64,000 nt of DNA from JACMQX01 sp040385105 (GCA_040385105.1 JAZKHY010000013.1:62001-126000), one strand, 5' to 3'; positions 26,897-38,880 are shown, counted from the first letter of the stretch. The notes: generated by a model not told the origin, from the letters alone. Numbers and translations: made by a program.

Positions 26897-28426
26897 TTAG
26901 CGGCCGCCACGCCCGCCGCCTCCACGCCGCTGGCCGCCGCCGCCACCGCCACCACCGTTGCCGCCTCCCCCGCCGCGGCGCTGGCCGGGACCCTGCCCCT
27001 GCCGCTGGCGGGTGAAACTGTCGGCCCCAATGTAGCCAAATGCGGTTTTCATCGGGTCCGGTTGCCCACCGGCGCCGGCCTGGCGGTCGCCCCTGTCATT
27101 GCCGCGGTCGCGGCGTTTCGGGCTCTGCCCGGGCGTGGATGTGCGAAGCGGGTCAGGAATGGGCCCGCCTTCGCGCGGCGGGCCGCCGCGCGGTGCGTCG
27201 TTGCGCGGGGCATTCCTCTGCCCGTCACCCCGCTGCGTGTCACTGCGCTGGCCATCGCTGCGCGGCCCCGGCCCGTTGCGCCCGCCACGGCGGCGGTTGC
27301 GGCCGCCCCGCCCTGGCGCCTCGCGCCCGGCGCCCTCGCCGTCCCGCTCGCGGCGCTGCGGTGCCTCGGCGCCCGCGGCCTGCACCAGCGAACGGATGTC
27401 GCCTTCGTCAAGCTCCATCCAGGCGCCGCGCTTGAGGCCGCGTGGCAGCAGCATCGCGCCATAGCGGATGCGGATCAGCCGGCTGACCGCATGGCCCACG
27501 GCTTCGAGCATGCGGCGCACCTCGCGGTTGCGGCCTTCGGAGATCGTCACCCGGTACCAGTGGTTGGAGCCTTCGCCGCCGCCCTCCTCGATGGAGCCGA
27601 ACTGGGCCATGCCGTCGTCCAGCTGCACGCCCTCGATGAGTTTCTTCTTCTCGTCGCTGCTCAGGGCGCCCAGCACGCGGACGGCGTATTCGCGCTCCAG
27701 GCCGAAGCGCGGGTGCATCAGCTTGTTGGCCAGTTCCCCGGAACTGGTGAACAGCAGCAGGCCTTCGGTGTTCAGGTCGAGCCGGCCTACCGACTGCCAC
27801 TTGCCCTGGAACAGCTTGGGCAGCTTGCGGAACACCGTGGGGCGGTTCTGGGGGTCGTCGTGGGTGACGACCTCGCCCACCGGCTTGTGGTACGCGATGA
27901 CGCGCGCCGGCGGGGGGTCAATGCGCACCCGGATGGGCTTGCCGTTGACCTTGATCTGGTCGCCGAACTGGATGCGCTGGCCGATGTGGGCGGGCTCGTT
28001 GTTGACCGAGATGCGGCCCTCCATGATGAGCTGCTCCATCTCAAGCCGCGAACCCAGGCCGGCCTGCGCCAGCACCTTGTGGAGCTTGGGTGTTTCGGCC
28101 TGCGGTGCCAGCACGCGCTTGGTGATGACGACGTCGGGCGCCTCTTCATCGGCATCGAACTGGCCCGACACCACGTCGGAAAAGCTGATGGGCACAGGCT
28201 CGATGCGCGGCTCGCGGGGCTGCCCGGCGCGGGCGGGGCGGCCATCGCCGTCCTCGTCATCATCTTCTTCTGCATCGTCAGCGTCGTCCTGCGCTGCGGC
28301 CCGGGCTCCCGACGGCACCGCGTCCCCGAGGGGCGTTCCAGCGGCAAGCGGCAGCGCCGGAGCGCCGGCCTCCTCGACGTCTGGCACTTCCGGCAAGCCG
28401 GCCTCACCGGGAATGGGTTCGTTCAT
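26897..28426 (-). CDS. rluB: 23S rRNA pseudouridine synthase RluB, with long disordered ends
   Basis: This 509-residue protein contains an S4 RNA-binding domain (about 112-165) and a pseudouridine synthase domain (about 170-345) with catalytic Asp in GRLDLNTEGLLLF and the RNREVRRML motif. It modifies U2605 of 23S rRNA. Family members are usually 250-350 residues. Here an acidic N-terminal arm of about 110 residues and a 160-residue Arg/Gly-rich tail ending in glycine runs are added. The tail resembles RGG boxes that bind RNA. The start overlaps the scpB stop (ATGA). Confidence 0.92.
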   Translation of the reverse strand: MNEPIPGEAGLPEVPDVEEAGAPALPLAAGTPLGDAVPSGARAAAQDDADDAEEDDDEDGDGRPARAGQPREPRIEPVPISFSDVVSGQFDADEEAPDVVITKRVLAPQAETPKLHKVLAQAGLGSRLEMEQLIMEGRISVNNEPAHIGQRIQFGDQIKVNGKPIRVRIDPPPARVIAYHKPVGEVVTHDDPQNRPTVFRKLPKLFQGKWQSVGRLDLNTEGLLLFTSSGELANKLMHPRFGLEREYAVRVLGALSSDEKKKLIEGVQLDDGMAQFGSIEEGGGEGSNHWYRVTISEGRNREVRRMLEAVGHAVSRLIRIRYGAMLLPRGLKRGAWMELDEGDIRSLVQAAGAEAPQRRERDGEGAGREAPGRGGRNRRRGGRNGPGPRSDGQRSDTQRGDGQRNAPRNDAPRGGPPREGGPIPDPLRTSTPGQSPKRRDRGNDRGDRQAGAGGQPDPMKTAFGYIGADSFTRQRQGQGPGQRRGGGGGNGGGGGGGGQRRGGGGRGGR

Positions 28427-29184
28427 GTCGTTTGTCCTGTGGGTGGGGCCGTGTCGTCACCGGCGGCGCTGTCTTCCTGGGGCGTCGCCGCAGCGGCTTC
28501 GCCGGCCGGGTCGGCTGGAGCATCGGGATGGCTCCCGGACTGGATCTCGGGCGCGGGGCCGGCAGCAGTGGCATCAAGGGGTTCGAGGGGGGGCTCAACG
28601 GGCTCGATAGGCAAGGCGCCCTGGGCATCGTCAGGCTCCATGCCCAGCGACTCCAGCACGCTGGCCTGCGGCGTGGGCGTTTCCAGCAGTGGCAGCTTGT
28701 CCAGCGACTCCAGGCCCAGATCGTCCAGGAACTGGCGCGTCGTGGCATACAGGGCAGGCCGGCCGGCGGCTTCGCGGTGGCCGATGACTTCGATCCAGCC
28801 GCGGTCTTCCAGCTGCTTGATGATGAGGGTGTTGATGGTGACGCCGCGGATGTCTTCCATGTCGCCGCGCGTCACCGGCTGGCGGTAGGCAATGATGGCC
28901 AGCGTCTCGAGCGTCGCCCGGGTGTACCTGGGCGGCTTCTCGGGGTGCAGCCGGTCCAGGTATTCGCGCATTTCAGGGCGGCTCTGGAAGCGCCAGCCGC
29001 TGGCCACGCTGACCAGCTCGACGCCACGCCGCGCCCAATCGTCCTGCAGGTCCTGGAGCAGCGTCTTGATGGTGTCGGCGCCAAGTTCGTCGTTGAACAG
29101 GACACGCATCTCGCGCACCGGCAAGGGTTGCTGCGAACATATCAAGGCTGTTTCGAGGACGCGCTTGGCATCCGCCGTATTCAT
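28423..29184 (-). CDS. scpB: Segregation and condensation protein B
   Basis: This 253-residue protein has the two winged-helix domains of ScpB in the first 185 residues, with the conserved TLAIIAYRQPVTRGDMEDIRG segment (residues 91-111). A disordered Pro/Ala/Glu tail follows. ScpB joins ScpA and SMC to organise the chromosome. It overlaps rluB, the usual arrangement. No scpA is present in the window. Confidence 0.93.
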   Translation of the reverse strand: MNTADAKRVLETALICSQQPLPVREMRVLFNDELGADTIKTLLQDLQDDWARRGVELVSVASGWRFQSRPEMREYLDRLHPEKPPRYTRATLETLAIIAYRQPVTRGDMEDIRGVTINTLIIKQLEDRGWIEVIGHREAAGRPALYATTRQFLDDLGLESLDKLPLLETPTPQASVLESLGMEPDDAQGALPIEPVEPPLEPLDATAAGPAPEIQSGSHPDAPADPAGEAAAATPQEDSAAGDDTAPPTGQTT

Positions 29185-29334
29185 GATGTGCTGTTTCCGG
29201 AAAAGGCGCCCAGGGCGCGTTTCACACTACGGCGCCCCAAGGCACAGAGGCATCAGGGCACGGTCACTTTCGGGGGCATTGCCGGGTCACCGGGGAAGGT
29301 TCCGCAACGCATGCCACCAGCGAAGTCTGCTTGG

Positions 29335-29355
29335 GGCTTCACGGCTTGTGAAGCC
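29335..29355 (-). terminator. Hairpin just after the rluD stop
   Basis: GGCTTCAC and GTGAAGCC form a perfect 8-base stem with a 5-base loop starting one base beyond the rluD stop codon. There is no T run on the minus strand, so it is a weak or factor-dependent terminator, or an mRNA-protecting structure. The rest of the 172-base gap to scpB shows no gene. Confidence 0.45.
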
Positions 29356-29356
29356 G

Positions 29357-30376
29357 TCAGGCCGGATTGTACAGTCCCCATTGCTCCAGCGCGTGGGCGA
29401 TATCCGCCGGCAACGGGGCGTGGAACTCAAGCGGCTGCCCGCTGAACGGATGCATGAATGCCAGCCGCTGTGCATGCAGCGCCTGGCGCCCGAGACCGGC
29501 TGCCGGGGCACCGCCATACAAGGCGTCGGCCACCAGCGGGTGACCGAGAAACGCCATGTGCACGCGGATCTGGTGTGTGCGCCCGGTCTGCAACGTGCAG
29601 CGCACCCAGCACCCCTCCTGCGCATTGCGCATCAGTTCGAAGCCGGTGATGGCGGCCTTGCCGGGGCTGCGCGCGAGGTCCACCACTGCCATGCGCAACC
29701 GGTTGCGCGGGTCGCGGCCGATCGGTTCGTCCACCTGGCGGGAGGCGGGGCCGGTCCAGGGGCGGTGCGCCAGCGCCACGTACTGGCGGCTGACTTCGCG
29801 CGCGGCGATCATCCGCACCAGCGCATCCATGGCGCCGCGCGTGCGGGCCACCACCATCAGGCCGCTGGTGTCCTTGTCCAGCCGGTGGACGATGCCCGCC
29901 CTCGGGATCGCCTGTGCGCCCGGGTCGCGTGCCAGCAGGCCGTTGAGCAGCGTGCCGCTCCAGTTGCCCGGCGCCGGGTGGACAACCAGGCCGGCGGGCT
30001 TGTTGATGACGAGAAGGTGCTCATCCTCGAATACGGCGCTGATCTCCATGGCCTCGGGCTTGAACGCCTGGCTCTGCGGCGTCGGGCGCAGTTCGATCGT
30101 CACGCGGTCGCCGGCCTTCAGGCGCGCCGCAGGCTTGGCGCATGCCGCGCCATTGAGCGTGACAGCCCCCGCGTCGATGAGCTGCTGCAGGTAGCTGCGC
30201 GAGAACTCCGGCACCAGCGCCACCAGCGCGCGGTCAAGCCGCTCGCCGTGCTGCGCTGCGCCCACGGGCAGTTCACGCAGTTCGGCATCCGGGCCGGCAT
30301 CAGCCCCTTCATCTCCCGCGTCAATGGCATGTGTGACGCCCGGGTCGGCCGATATAATGAATTTGCTTTGTTTCAA
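29357..30376 (-). CDS. rluD: 23S rRNA pseudouridine synthase RluD
   Basis: This protein of up to 339 residues has an S4 domain (about 40-100) and a RluA-type synthase domain with catalytic Asp in HRLDKDTSGLMV. It makes the pseudouridines at 1911, 1915 and 1917 of 23S rRNA. The start is uncertain. The longest frame opens with TTG at 30376, where the first 30 residues are poorly conserved; an in-frame GTG at about codon 38, just before the S4 domain, is an alternative. The gene diverges from bamD with almost no space between them. Confidence 0.93.
   Translation of the reverse strand: MKQSKFIISADPGVTHAIDAGDEGADAGPDAELRELPVGAAQHGERLDRALVALVPEFSRSYLQQLIDAGAVTLNGAACAKPAARLKAGDRVTIELRPTPQSQAFKPEAMEISAVFEDEHLLVINKPAGLVVHPAPGNWSGTLLNGLLARDPGAQAIPRAGIVHRLDKDTSGLMVVARTRGAMDALVRMIAAREVSRQYVALAHRPWTGPASRQVDEPIGRDPRNRLRMAVVDLARSPGKAAITGFELMRNAQEGCWVRCTLQTGRTHQIRVHMAFLGHPLVADALYGGAPAAGLGRQALHAQRLAFMHPFSGQPLEFHAPLPADIAHALEQWGLYNPA
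30353..30358 (+). promoter_or_regulatory. Consensus -10 box for bamD
   Basis: TATAAT, a perfect -10 hexamer, lies 32 bases before the bamD ATG. No good -35 is found at 16-18 bases. The box falls inside the N-terminal coding region of the divergent rluD if rluD starts at its TTG. Confidence 0.4.
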
Positions 30377-30390
30377 GAAGGTTGCCAGTG

Positions 30391-31197
30391 ATGCTTCGTG
30401 CCAAATTATCGGTTGTCCATGCCTTCTGCCTGGCGGGCGTTGCCGTGCTGCTGTCGGCCTGCTCCTCCACCCCGGTGGATCAAACCGCCAACTGGAGCCC
30501 CAACCGGATCTACACCGAGGCCAAGGAGGAAATGAACTCCAACGCCTTCGACAAGGCCGTCATCCTCTTCGAGAAGCTCGAAGGCCGCGCCGCCGGCACG
30601 CCCCTGGCCCAGCAGGCCCAGCTTGAAAAGGCCTATGCCCAGTATCGCGCCAACGAGCAGGCCCAGGCCATCGCCACCATCGACCGGTTCATGAAGCTTC
30701 ACCCGGCCAGCCCGGCGCTGGACTATGCGCTTTACCTCAAGGGCATCGTCAACTTCAACGAGAACCTGGGCATGTTCGCCTTCCTGACCAAGCAGGACCT
30801 GGCCGAACGCGACCAGAAAGCGGCCAAGGAATCATTCGAGGCCTTCAAGGAGCTGGTCAACCGCTTCCCTGATTCGCGCTACACCCCTGATGCCCGCCAG
30901 CGCATGACCTACATCGTCAACTCGCTGGCCCAGTATGAAGTCCATGTGGCGCGGTACTACTACTCGCGCGGCGCCTACGTGGCGGCCATCAACCGGTCGC
31001 AGGTTGCCATTTCCGACTACCGCGACGTGCCTGCCCTGGAAGAAGCCCTGTACGTCATGATCCAGTCCTATGACGCGCTGGGCATGACGCAGCTGCGCGA
31101 CGACGCCCGCCGCGTGATGGAAAAGAGCTACCCCAAGAGCGAATACCTGACGCGCGGCTTCAAGTCCAGCCAGGATCCGTGGTGGAAGCTCTGGTAA
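30391..31197 (+). CDS. bamD: Outer-membrane assembly lipoprotein BamD
   Basis: This 268-residue essential lipoprotein of the BAM complex has a signal peptide with lipobox LSAC and five TPR-like repeats, with the typical TEAKEEMNSNAFDKAV opening. The C-terminal SEYLTRGF and WWKLW end are characteristic of betaproteobacterial BamD/ComL. The ATG at 30391 lies ten bases after AGAAGG; GTG at 30388 is also possible. Confidence 0.96.
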   Translation: MLRAKLSVVHAFCLAGVAVLLSACSSTPVDQTANWSPNRIYTEAKEEMNSNAFDKAVILFEKLEGRAAGTPLAQQAQLEKAYAQYRANEQAQAIATIDRFMKLHPASPALDYALYLKGIVNFNENLGMFAFLTKQDLAERDQKAAKESFEAFKELVNRFPDSRYTPDARQRMTYIVNSLAQYEVHVARYYYSRGAYVAAINRSQVAISDYRDVPALEEALYVMIQSYDALGMTQLRDDARRVMEKSYPKSEYLTRGFKSSQDPWWKLW

Positions 31198-31219
31198 AAG
31201 CAGCTGCTGCGCTTGCGCC

Positions 31220-33247
31220 TCAGGGCGCGGCGCTGCACAGCTCCCCCAAAGCCTCCTGAAACGCCTCGTCAGAGCGCAGCTGGCGCATGGGCGGCAGGGC
31301 CGCCAGCAGGCGGCGCCCATAGCCCATGCTGGTCAGGCGCGAATCGCACACCACAAGAATCCCGCTGTCCGACTCGCGCCGGATCAGCCGCCCCGCCCCC
31401 TGCTTGAGTGCCACAGCCGCTTCCGGCACAAAATAATCGTTGAAGGGGCTACGGCCCGAAGCCTCCAGCCGTTGTGATCGCGCCTCGACCAGCGGGTCGC
31501 CAGGCGGCGGGAATGGCAGCTTGTCGATGATGACCAGCTGCAATGCATCCCCCGGAATATCCACGCCCTCCCAGAAAGACGCGGAGGCCACCAGCACACA
31601 GCCGGGCCTTCCGCCTTCATCCGCCTGGCGGAAGCGCTCCATCAGCCGCCGCTTGGGCAGTTGCCCCTGGACCAGCACCTCGACGGCGCCTGACCCTTCA
31701 AACCTGCTTTGCAGTGCCTCCCCGATGGCGCGCAGCGCGCGCAGCGTCGTGGTGAGCACCATGGTGCGGCCACCCAGCCGCTGCACGGCATTGCCCGCGA
31801 GCCCGGCCACCTGTGCGCTGTGGGCTGGATCGTTCGGCCGCACAATGCCCGAAGGGATGTACACAGCGGCCTGGCGCGCATAGTCAAACGGGCTGCCGAC
31901 GCGCAGGATTTCGGCATCGCCCAGACCGCAGGGTTCGGTGAACCAGCGCAGCCTGGGGTCATCGCCCAGGGTTGCGGAGGTGAATATCCATGACTTCGCC
32001 GGCTCTGGCTCGTCTGCGGTGCCCGGTTTGCGGTTGAGCATGCGGGTCTGCACCGCCTCGGCAATATCCAGCGGCGACTCCATCAGCCGCAGTTGCGTGC
32101 CCACATCGACCCAGCGCACCGAGCCAGGTTCGCAGGGCCGGGTGAACCGCTCTGCCCGGTCGGCAAATGCAGCGGCCCGTTCATGCAGGCGGATGAAGTC
32201 CGGCGCAATCTCGCTCACGGTGTCGAGTGCGGCCATGGCCCCGGAGCAGGCCTCGAACACATCCGACAGCGCACGGCTCCATTCGTCCGCCGCAATGTTC
32301 TCGGGGGCAGCGCCGGTCCAGCGCAGCTTGGCGCCGGGCCAGGCCTTGCCCACTGCCAGCCGCAGGTCGCGGGCCGACCGCTCCACGCCCGAGACCACCG
32401 CCTGCCAGTCCAACAGGCCGCGCGCCAGCTGCAGCCCGGCAGCCAGCATGTCGCGTGCGAAGTCCAGCACCTGGCCCGTGGTGAGCTGCGCGCCCAGAAA
32501 CTGCACGCCGGTTTCGTTGAGCTGGTGCGCCTCGTCGAAGATCGCCACCCGCACCGTCGGCAACAGCTCGGCCATGCCGGACTCGCGAACGGCCAGGTCG
32601 GCAAAGAACAGGTGGTGGTTGATGACCACCACATCGGCAGCCAGGGCCTCGCGCCTGGCCAGGTTGACATGGCAGGCCCGGAACTTCGGGCATTGGGAGC
32701 CCAGGCAATTGTCGCGGGTGGACGTGATGAGCGGTATGACGGGCGACCGCTCGTCCAGGCCGGGCAATTCGGCAAGATCGCCCGTGCGCGTGACCTGCGA
32801 CCACTCCTCGACCTTGGCGAGCGTACGCACCGATGTGCGGTCCGGCAGGCTGGCATCCTGCCTGGCCAGTTCCATGCGGTGCAGGCAGAGGTAGCTTGCC
32901 CTGCCCTTGAGCAGCGCAGTGCGCACGGGCAGGCCGAGCGCCTGCACCAGTCGGGGAAGGTCGCGGCCAAAAAGCTGGTCCTGCAGCGTCTTGGTGGCGG
33001 TGGACAGCAGCACCCGCTCACCGCTCAGCAGCGAGGGCACAAGGTATGAAAACGTCTTGCCCACGCCCGTGCCGGCTTCCACCACCAGCACGCCGCCCTC
33101 CTCGATGGTGCGCGCCACAGCGAGGGCCATCTCCGTCTGCCCGGGACGCGGGTGGAACTGTTCTGCTGCGCGCGACAGCACTCCTTCAGGCGCAAAAGCC
33201 TCGCGGACCATGGGTTGCAGGCCCTCCAGCATCAGCGGGCTGTTCAC
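31220..33247 (-). CDS. yoaA: ATP-dependent helicase YoaA/DinG family
   Basis: This 675-residue superfamily 2 helicase is of the XPD-like iron-sulfur type. Walker A is EAGTGVGKT, motif II DEAH, and the cluster cysteines lie around YLCLHR, DNCLGSQCP and RACHVN. The C-terminal QGAGRLIRRESD is motif VI. YoaA and DinG unwind damaged or R-looped DNA during replication stress. The start is GTG at 33247, overlapping the stop of the YdcH-like gene (GTGA). It converges on bamD. Confidence 0.9.
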   Translation of the reverse strand: MNSPLMLEGLQPMVREAFAPEGVLSRAAEQFHPRPGQTEMALAVARTIEEGGVLVVEAGTGVGKTFSYLVPSLLSGERVLLSTATKTLQDQLFGRDLPRLVQALGLPVRTALLKGRASYLCLHRMELARQDASLPDRTSVRTLAKVEEWSQVTRTGDLAELPGLDERSPVIPLITSTRDNCLGSQCPKFRACHVNLARREALAADVVVINHHLFFADLAVRESGMAELLPTVRVAIFDEAHQLNETGVQFLGAQLTTGQVLDFARDMLAAGLQLARGLLDWQAVVSGVERSARDLRLAVGKAWPGAKLRWTGAAPENIAADEWSRALSDVFEACSGAMAALDTVSEIAPDFIRLHERAAAFADRAERFTRPCEPGSVRWVDVGTQLRLMESPLDIAEAVQTRMLNRKPGTADEPEPAKSWIFTSATLGDDPRLRWFTEPCGLGDAEILRVGSPFDYARQAAVYIPSGIVRPNDPAHSAQVAGLAGNAVQRLGGRTMVLTTTLRALRAIGEALQSRFEGSGAVEVLVQGQLPKRRLMERFRQADEGGRPGCVLVASASFWEGVDIPGDALQLVIIDKLPFPPPGDPLVEARSQRLEASGRSPFNDYFVPEAAVALKQGAGRLIRRESDSGILVVCDSRLTSMGYGRRLLAALPPMRQLRSDEAFQEALGELCSAAP

Positions 33248-33465
33248 GCGGGTTCTTTGGGGTCGAGGGTCAGCTCAAGCCGGCAGATCTGGTCCTTCAG
33301 GGCCAGGCGGCGCTTCTTCAGGCGCTGGACCATGAGTTCATCAAGCGGGGTTTCGTGGCTGATGCGGTCTATCATGGCGTCGAGGTCGGCGTGCTCGATC
33401 CGCAGCTCGATCAGGCGCCGTTCGGGGGAATGCAGATTGGTGTCCAAAGCGTCAATCAGGGCCAT
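33244..33465 (-). CDS. YdcH-like DUF465 small protein
   Basis: This 73-residue protein is almost wholly helical and has the family motif LKKRRLALKDQI near the C-terminus, as in YdcH/SlyX-like DUF465 proteins. It probably forms a coiled-coil dimer. Its stop overlaps the helicase start, so the two are translated together. Family function is unknown. Confidence 0.85.
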   Translation of the reverse strand: MALIDALDTNLHSPERRLIELRIEHADLDAMIDRISHETPLDELMVQRLKKRRLALKDQICRLELTLDPKEPA

Positions 33466-33557
33466 TTCGTGGCAGTCTTGCGGGTTCGTTTGATAATACG
33501 TGTTTCAGGGTGATTAATCGAGCCGCGCTTCGCATCGCGCCTTCGATCAGATTCAAT

Positions 33558-34367
33558 ATGGCCAAAGGTTACCGACTCACAGCTTCAACCGGCATCCACA
33601 AGGGTGACCGCGAGTACCAGCAGGACCAGGTTGCGCTGCTCAATCATGCTCGGCTGGCAGGCTGCGTGCTGGGCGTTGTGGCCGACGGCATGGGCGGGCG
33701 CAGCGGCGGGCGCAAGGCGTCCGACCAGGTCATGATGACCGCAAAGCAGCTTTTCGAGCGATATGCCCCCGAGTCTGACGACGCACCGTCGGTGCTCAGG
33801 CAGATGGTGCAGGAAGCCCACATCGTCATCAAGCTGACGGCCATTTCGGCGGAGCAGGAGCCGCACAGCACCTTTGCGGCGTTCCTCATCAACCCTGCAG
33901 GCGACTGCCACTGGGTCCATGCCGGCGACTCACGCATCTACCACTTCCACGGCAACAAGCTGGTCAAGCGCACGATGGACCACTCGTATGTGCAGACACT
34001 GGTGGACCGCGGCGAAATCACCGAGGAAGAAGCCAACGTCCACCCGCAGTCCAACATCCTGATGGGCTGCCTGGGTACCGAGGAAGACCCGCCGATGGAG
34101 GTCCACTTCATTCCGCAGCTGCGCCCGGGCGATGTGCTCATGGCCTGCAGCGACGGCGTCTGGCACTATTTCAGCCCGAGCGAGCTGGGTTCGGTCCTGT
34201 CGTCGCTTTCGCCCCGCGAAGCCACGGAGTTCCTCATCGAGAAAGCCCGCTCGCGCGGCCGGGGGGGCGGTGACAACCTCTCACTGGTGATCGTCAAGCT
34301 CGAGCCGCTGGCACCGGAAAAACCGGTACCGCTGTCGATGTCTTCGCTGCCGCCGCTCACGCGCTGA
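33558..34367 (+). CDS. PP2C-type Ser/Thr protein phosphatase
   Basis: This 269-residue metal-dependent phosphatase has all the PPM aspartate motifs: GDREYQQDQ, VADGMGG (Asp43), AGDSRIY, CSDGVW and GGDNLSL. Bacterial PP2C enzymes reverse Hanks-kinase phosphorylation. I chose the ATG at 33558 (MAKGYRLTAS) over an upstream GTG because conserved sequence begins there. It is not beside a kinase; the kinase-cyclase fusion at 3416-5620 is the only Hanks kinase in the window and may or may not be its partner. Confidence 0.92.
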   Translation: MAKGYRLTASTGIHKGDREYQQDQVALLNHARLAGCVLGVVADGMGGRSGGRKASDQVMMTAKQLFERYAPESDDAPSVLRQMVQEAHIVIKLTAISAEQEPHSTFAAFLINPAGDCHWVHAGDSRIYHFHGNKLVKRTMDHSYVQTLVDRGEITEEEANVHPQSNILMGCLGTEEDPPMEVHFIPQLRPGDVLMACSDGVWHYFSPSELGSVLSSLSPREATEFLIEKARSRGRGGGDNLSLVIVKLEPLAPEKPVPLSMSSLPPLTR

Positions 34368-34410
34368 AGTTGCCGGCAGGCCGGCACCCGGCGGCGCTGC
34401 GGCCCACGGT

Positions 34411-35058
34411 TCAGGACGGCCCGGGAACCGGCAGCGGGCTGGCTGGCGGCTTGGTGCGCTCCCTGCGCTTTTGCTCAACCCGTTCGCGGCGCTCTTCTGC
34501 ATCCTTGAGCCGTTGTTCATGCCGGCTCAGCGACTGCCCGGTGGACGCGGCTTTTGAGGCGCGCGTAGCCGCTTTTTCACCCGCACCCTGCTCCTTTTCA
34601 AGCTGCGCCTTGACACGGTCCCTGGCACCGGCCTGCCTGTCCGCCGCTTCCTGCTCTTTTTTGGCCGCCTTTTCGTCGCGGATGCGCTGGTCGTTGATGG
34701 CGCGTTCCCGGCGCTGGGCTGCTTCGTCCAGCTTTTCCGGCGAGGTTTTGTCCTCGATGCGTTTCATCTGCTCGGCGCCCTTGCGCTTGCGCTCGGCATC
34801 GTTGATGGAAAGATCTTGCCTGCGCAGGTCGGCCAGGGCTGTACGGCGGCGGGCCCGGGCCTCGTTCAGGCAGTCGTTGACGGCAAACTTGCCATAGCAG
34901 CCGGCTTCTTCGGCGGAAAAGCGCGACTCCACCGCAGACCGCTCCGCTGCGATGCGGGCGCGCTCGGCATCAGTGCGCGCCGCAGCAGGGTCCGCAGTCT
35001 GCGCACCGGCTGCGCCGCAAATCGCGGCAAGGACGAGGTTGGCAAAAATCGTTCTCAT
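34411..35058 (-). CDS. Secreted coiled-coil protein of unknown function
   Basis: This 215-residue protein has a signal peptide ending near AAGAQT and then a very charged helical body rich in Arg, Glu and Lys (about 25-205), probably a long coiled coil. Two cysteines in AGCYGKFAVNDCLNEAR may form a disulfide in the periplasm. The Pro-rich end is short. I do not recognise a family with known function. Its start overlaps the zapE stop (ATGA). Confidence 0.75.
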   Translation of the reverse strand: MRTIFANLVLAAICGAAGAQTADPAAARTDAERARIAAERSAVESRFSAEEAGCYGKFAVNDCLNEARARRRTALADLRRQDLSINDAERKRKGAEQMKRIEDKTSPEKLDEAAQRRERAINDQRIRDEKAAKKEQEAADRQAGARDRVKAQLEKEQGAGEKAATRASKAASTGQSLSRHEQRLKDAEERRERVEQKRRERTKPPASPLPVPGPS

Positions 35059-36152
35059 GTCAATCCAGTATCCACCATGCGGCGATCCAGTGCGAGGAAC
35101 TCGGCGGACTGCATTTCGCTCAGCCGCGATGCCGTACGCGGGAACTCATGGGCCAGCGGCCCCTCGGTGTACAACGCCTCCGGCGCCACTTCAGCCGACA
35201 TGATCAGTTTGACCCTGCGGTCGTAGAGGACATCCACCAGCCAGGTGAACCGCCGGGCTTCCGATGCCATCCGCACCGGCATGAACGGCACGTCGCTCAA
35301 CAGCACGGTATGGAACTGGCTGGCGATCTCAAGATAGTCGTTCTGCGAGCGCGGGCCGCCGCACAGGGTCTTGAAGTCAAACCAGACCACGCCGCCGGCC
35401 TTGCGCCGCGCGCGGATCTCGCGCTGCTCGATGTGCAGGATGGGGTCTTCGTCATGCGCCTCGGCCAGCTTGTCAAAGGCCTCGTTCATTTCTGCGTCTG
35501 CCTGCGGCCCGAGCGGCGTGTGGTAGAGCCTCACCTGCTGCATCGTGCGGCGCCGGTAGTCGGTACCGTTGTCCACGTTGATGACTTCCAGGTTTTCGTT
35601 GAGCAGTGCAATGGCCGGCAGGATGCGGTCGCGGTGCATGCCGCCGGGGTAAAGGCCGTCGGGCGGGAAGTTGGACGTGGTGACAAAGCCCACGCCGTTG
35701 TCCAGCAGTGCCGAGATCAGCCGGTGCAGGATCATCGCGTCGGTGATGTCCGCCACATGGAACTCGTCAAAGCACAGCAGCTTGTACCGCTTTGCCATGC
35801 GCCTGCCGAGCTCGTCCAGCGGGTCGGCCGTGCCCTTGAGTTCGGCAAGCTCGCGGTGCACCTCACGCATGAACTCATGGAAGTGCAGGCGCGTCTTGCG
35901 CACGATGGGCACCGCGTTGTAGAAGCAGTCCATCAGGAAGCTCTTGCCACGCCCCACCCCGCCGTACATGTAGACGCCGCGCGGGATGTCGGGCCGGTTG
36001 ATCAGCTTCTTGAAGGCGTTGGAGCGTTGCTCCTTGTAGTCCGTCCACTCTTGCGCGCAACGCTCCAGCGCCTCCACAGCGCGCAGCTGCGCGGGGTCGC
36101 TTTCGTAACCCCGGGTCTTGAGTTCTTCCTCGTAGACTGCTTTGACGGACAT
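35055..36152 (-). CDS. zapE: Cell division ATPase ZapE (AFG1-like)
   Basis: This 365-residue AAA-type ATPase has Walker A GGVGRGKSF and Walker B CFDEFHV, with the NxFxxLxxxLxxxGxxxVTTSN region after them. ZapE associates with the Z ring in Escherichia coli and helps division under low oxygen. It follows lpd by 19 bases and is probably on the same transcript as the sucAB-lpd genes. Confidence 0.92.
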   Translation of the reverse strand: MSVKAVYEEELKTRGYESDPAQLRAVEALERCAQEWTDYKEQRSNAFKKLINRPDIPRGVYMYGGVGRGKSFLMDCFYNAVPIVRKTRLHFHEFMREVHRELAELKGTADPLDELGRRMAKRYKLLCFDEFHVADITDAMILHRLISALLDNGVGFVTTSNFPPDGLYPGGMHRDRILPAIALLNENLEVINVDNGTDYRRRTMQQVRLYHTPLGPQADAEMNEAFDKLAEAHDEDPILHIEQREIRARRKAGGVVWFDFKTLCGGPRSQNDYLEIASQFHTVLLSDVPFMPVRMASEARRFTWLVDVLYDRRVKLIMSAEVAPEALYTEGPLAHEFPRTASRLSEMQSAEFLALDRRMVDTGLT

Positions 36153-36171
36153 GCCCTGGGCGTCACCCGTA

Positions 36172-37599
<1,428 letters not shown>

Positions 37600-37608
37600 T
37601 GCTGCTCC

Positions 37609-38880
<1,272 letters not shown>

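Noticed and set aside
26897..27040. Repetitive GC-rich DNA at the 3' end of rluB as a possible CRISPR or tandem repeat
   Set aside because: The pattern is codon repetition for Gly and Arg, with no regular repeat-spacer spacing.
27062..28888. A 608-codon plus-strand frame across rluB and scpB
   Set aside because: It is antisense to conserved genes and has no recognisable motif.
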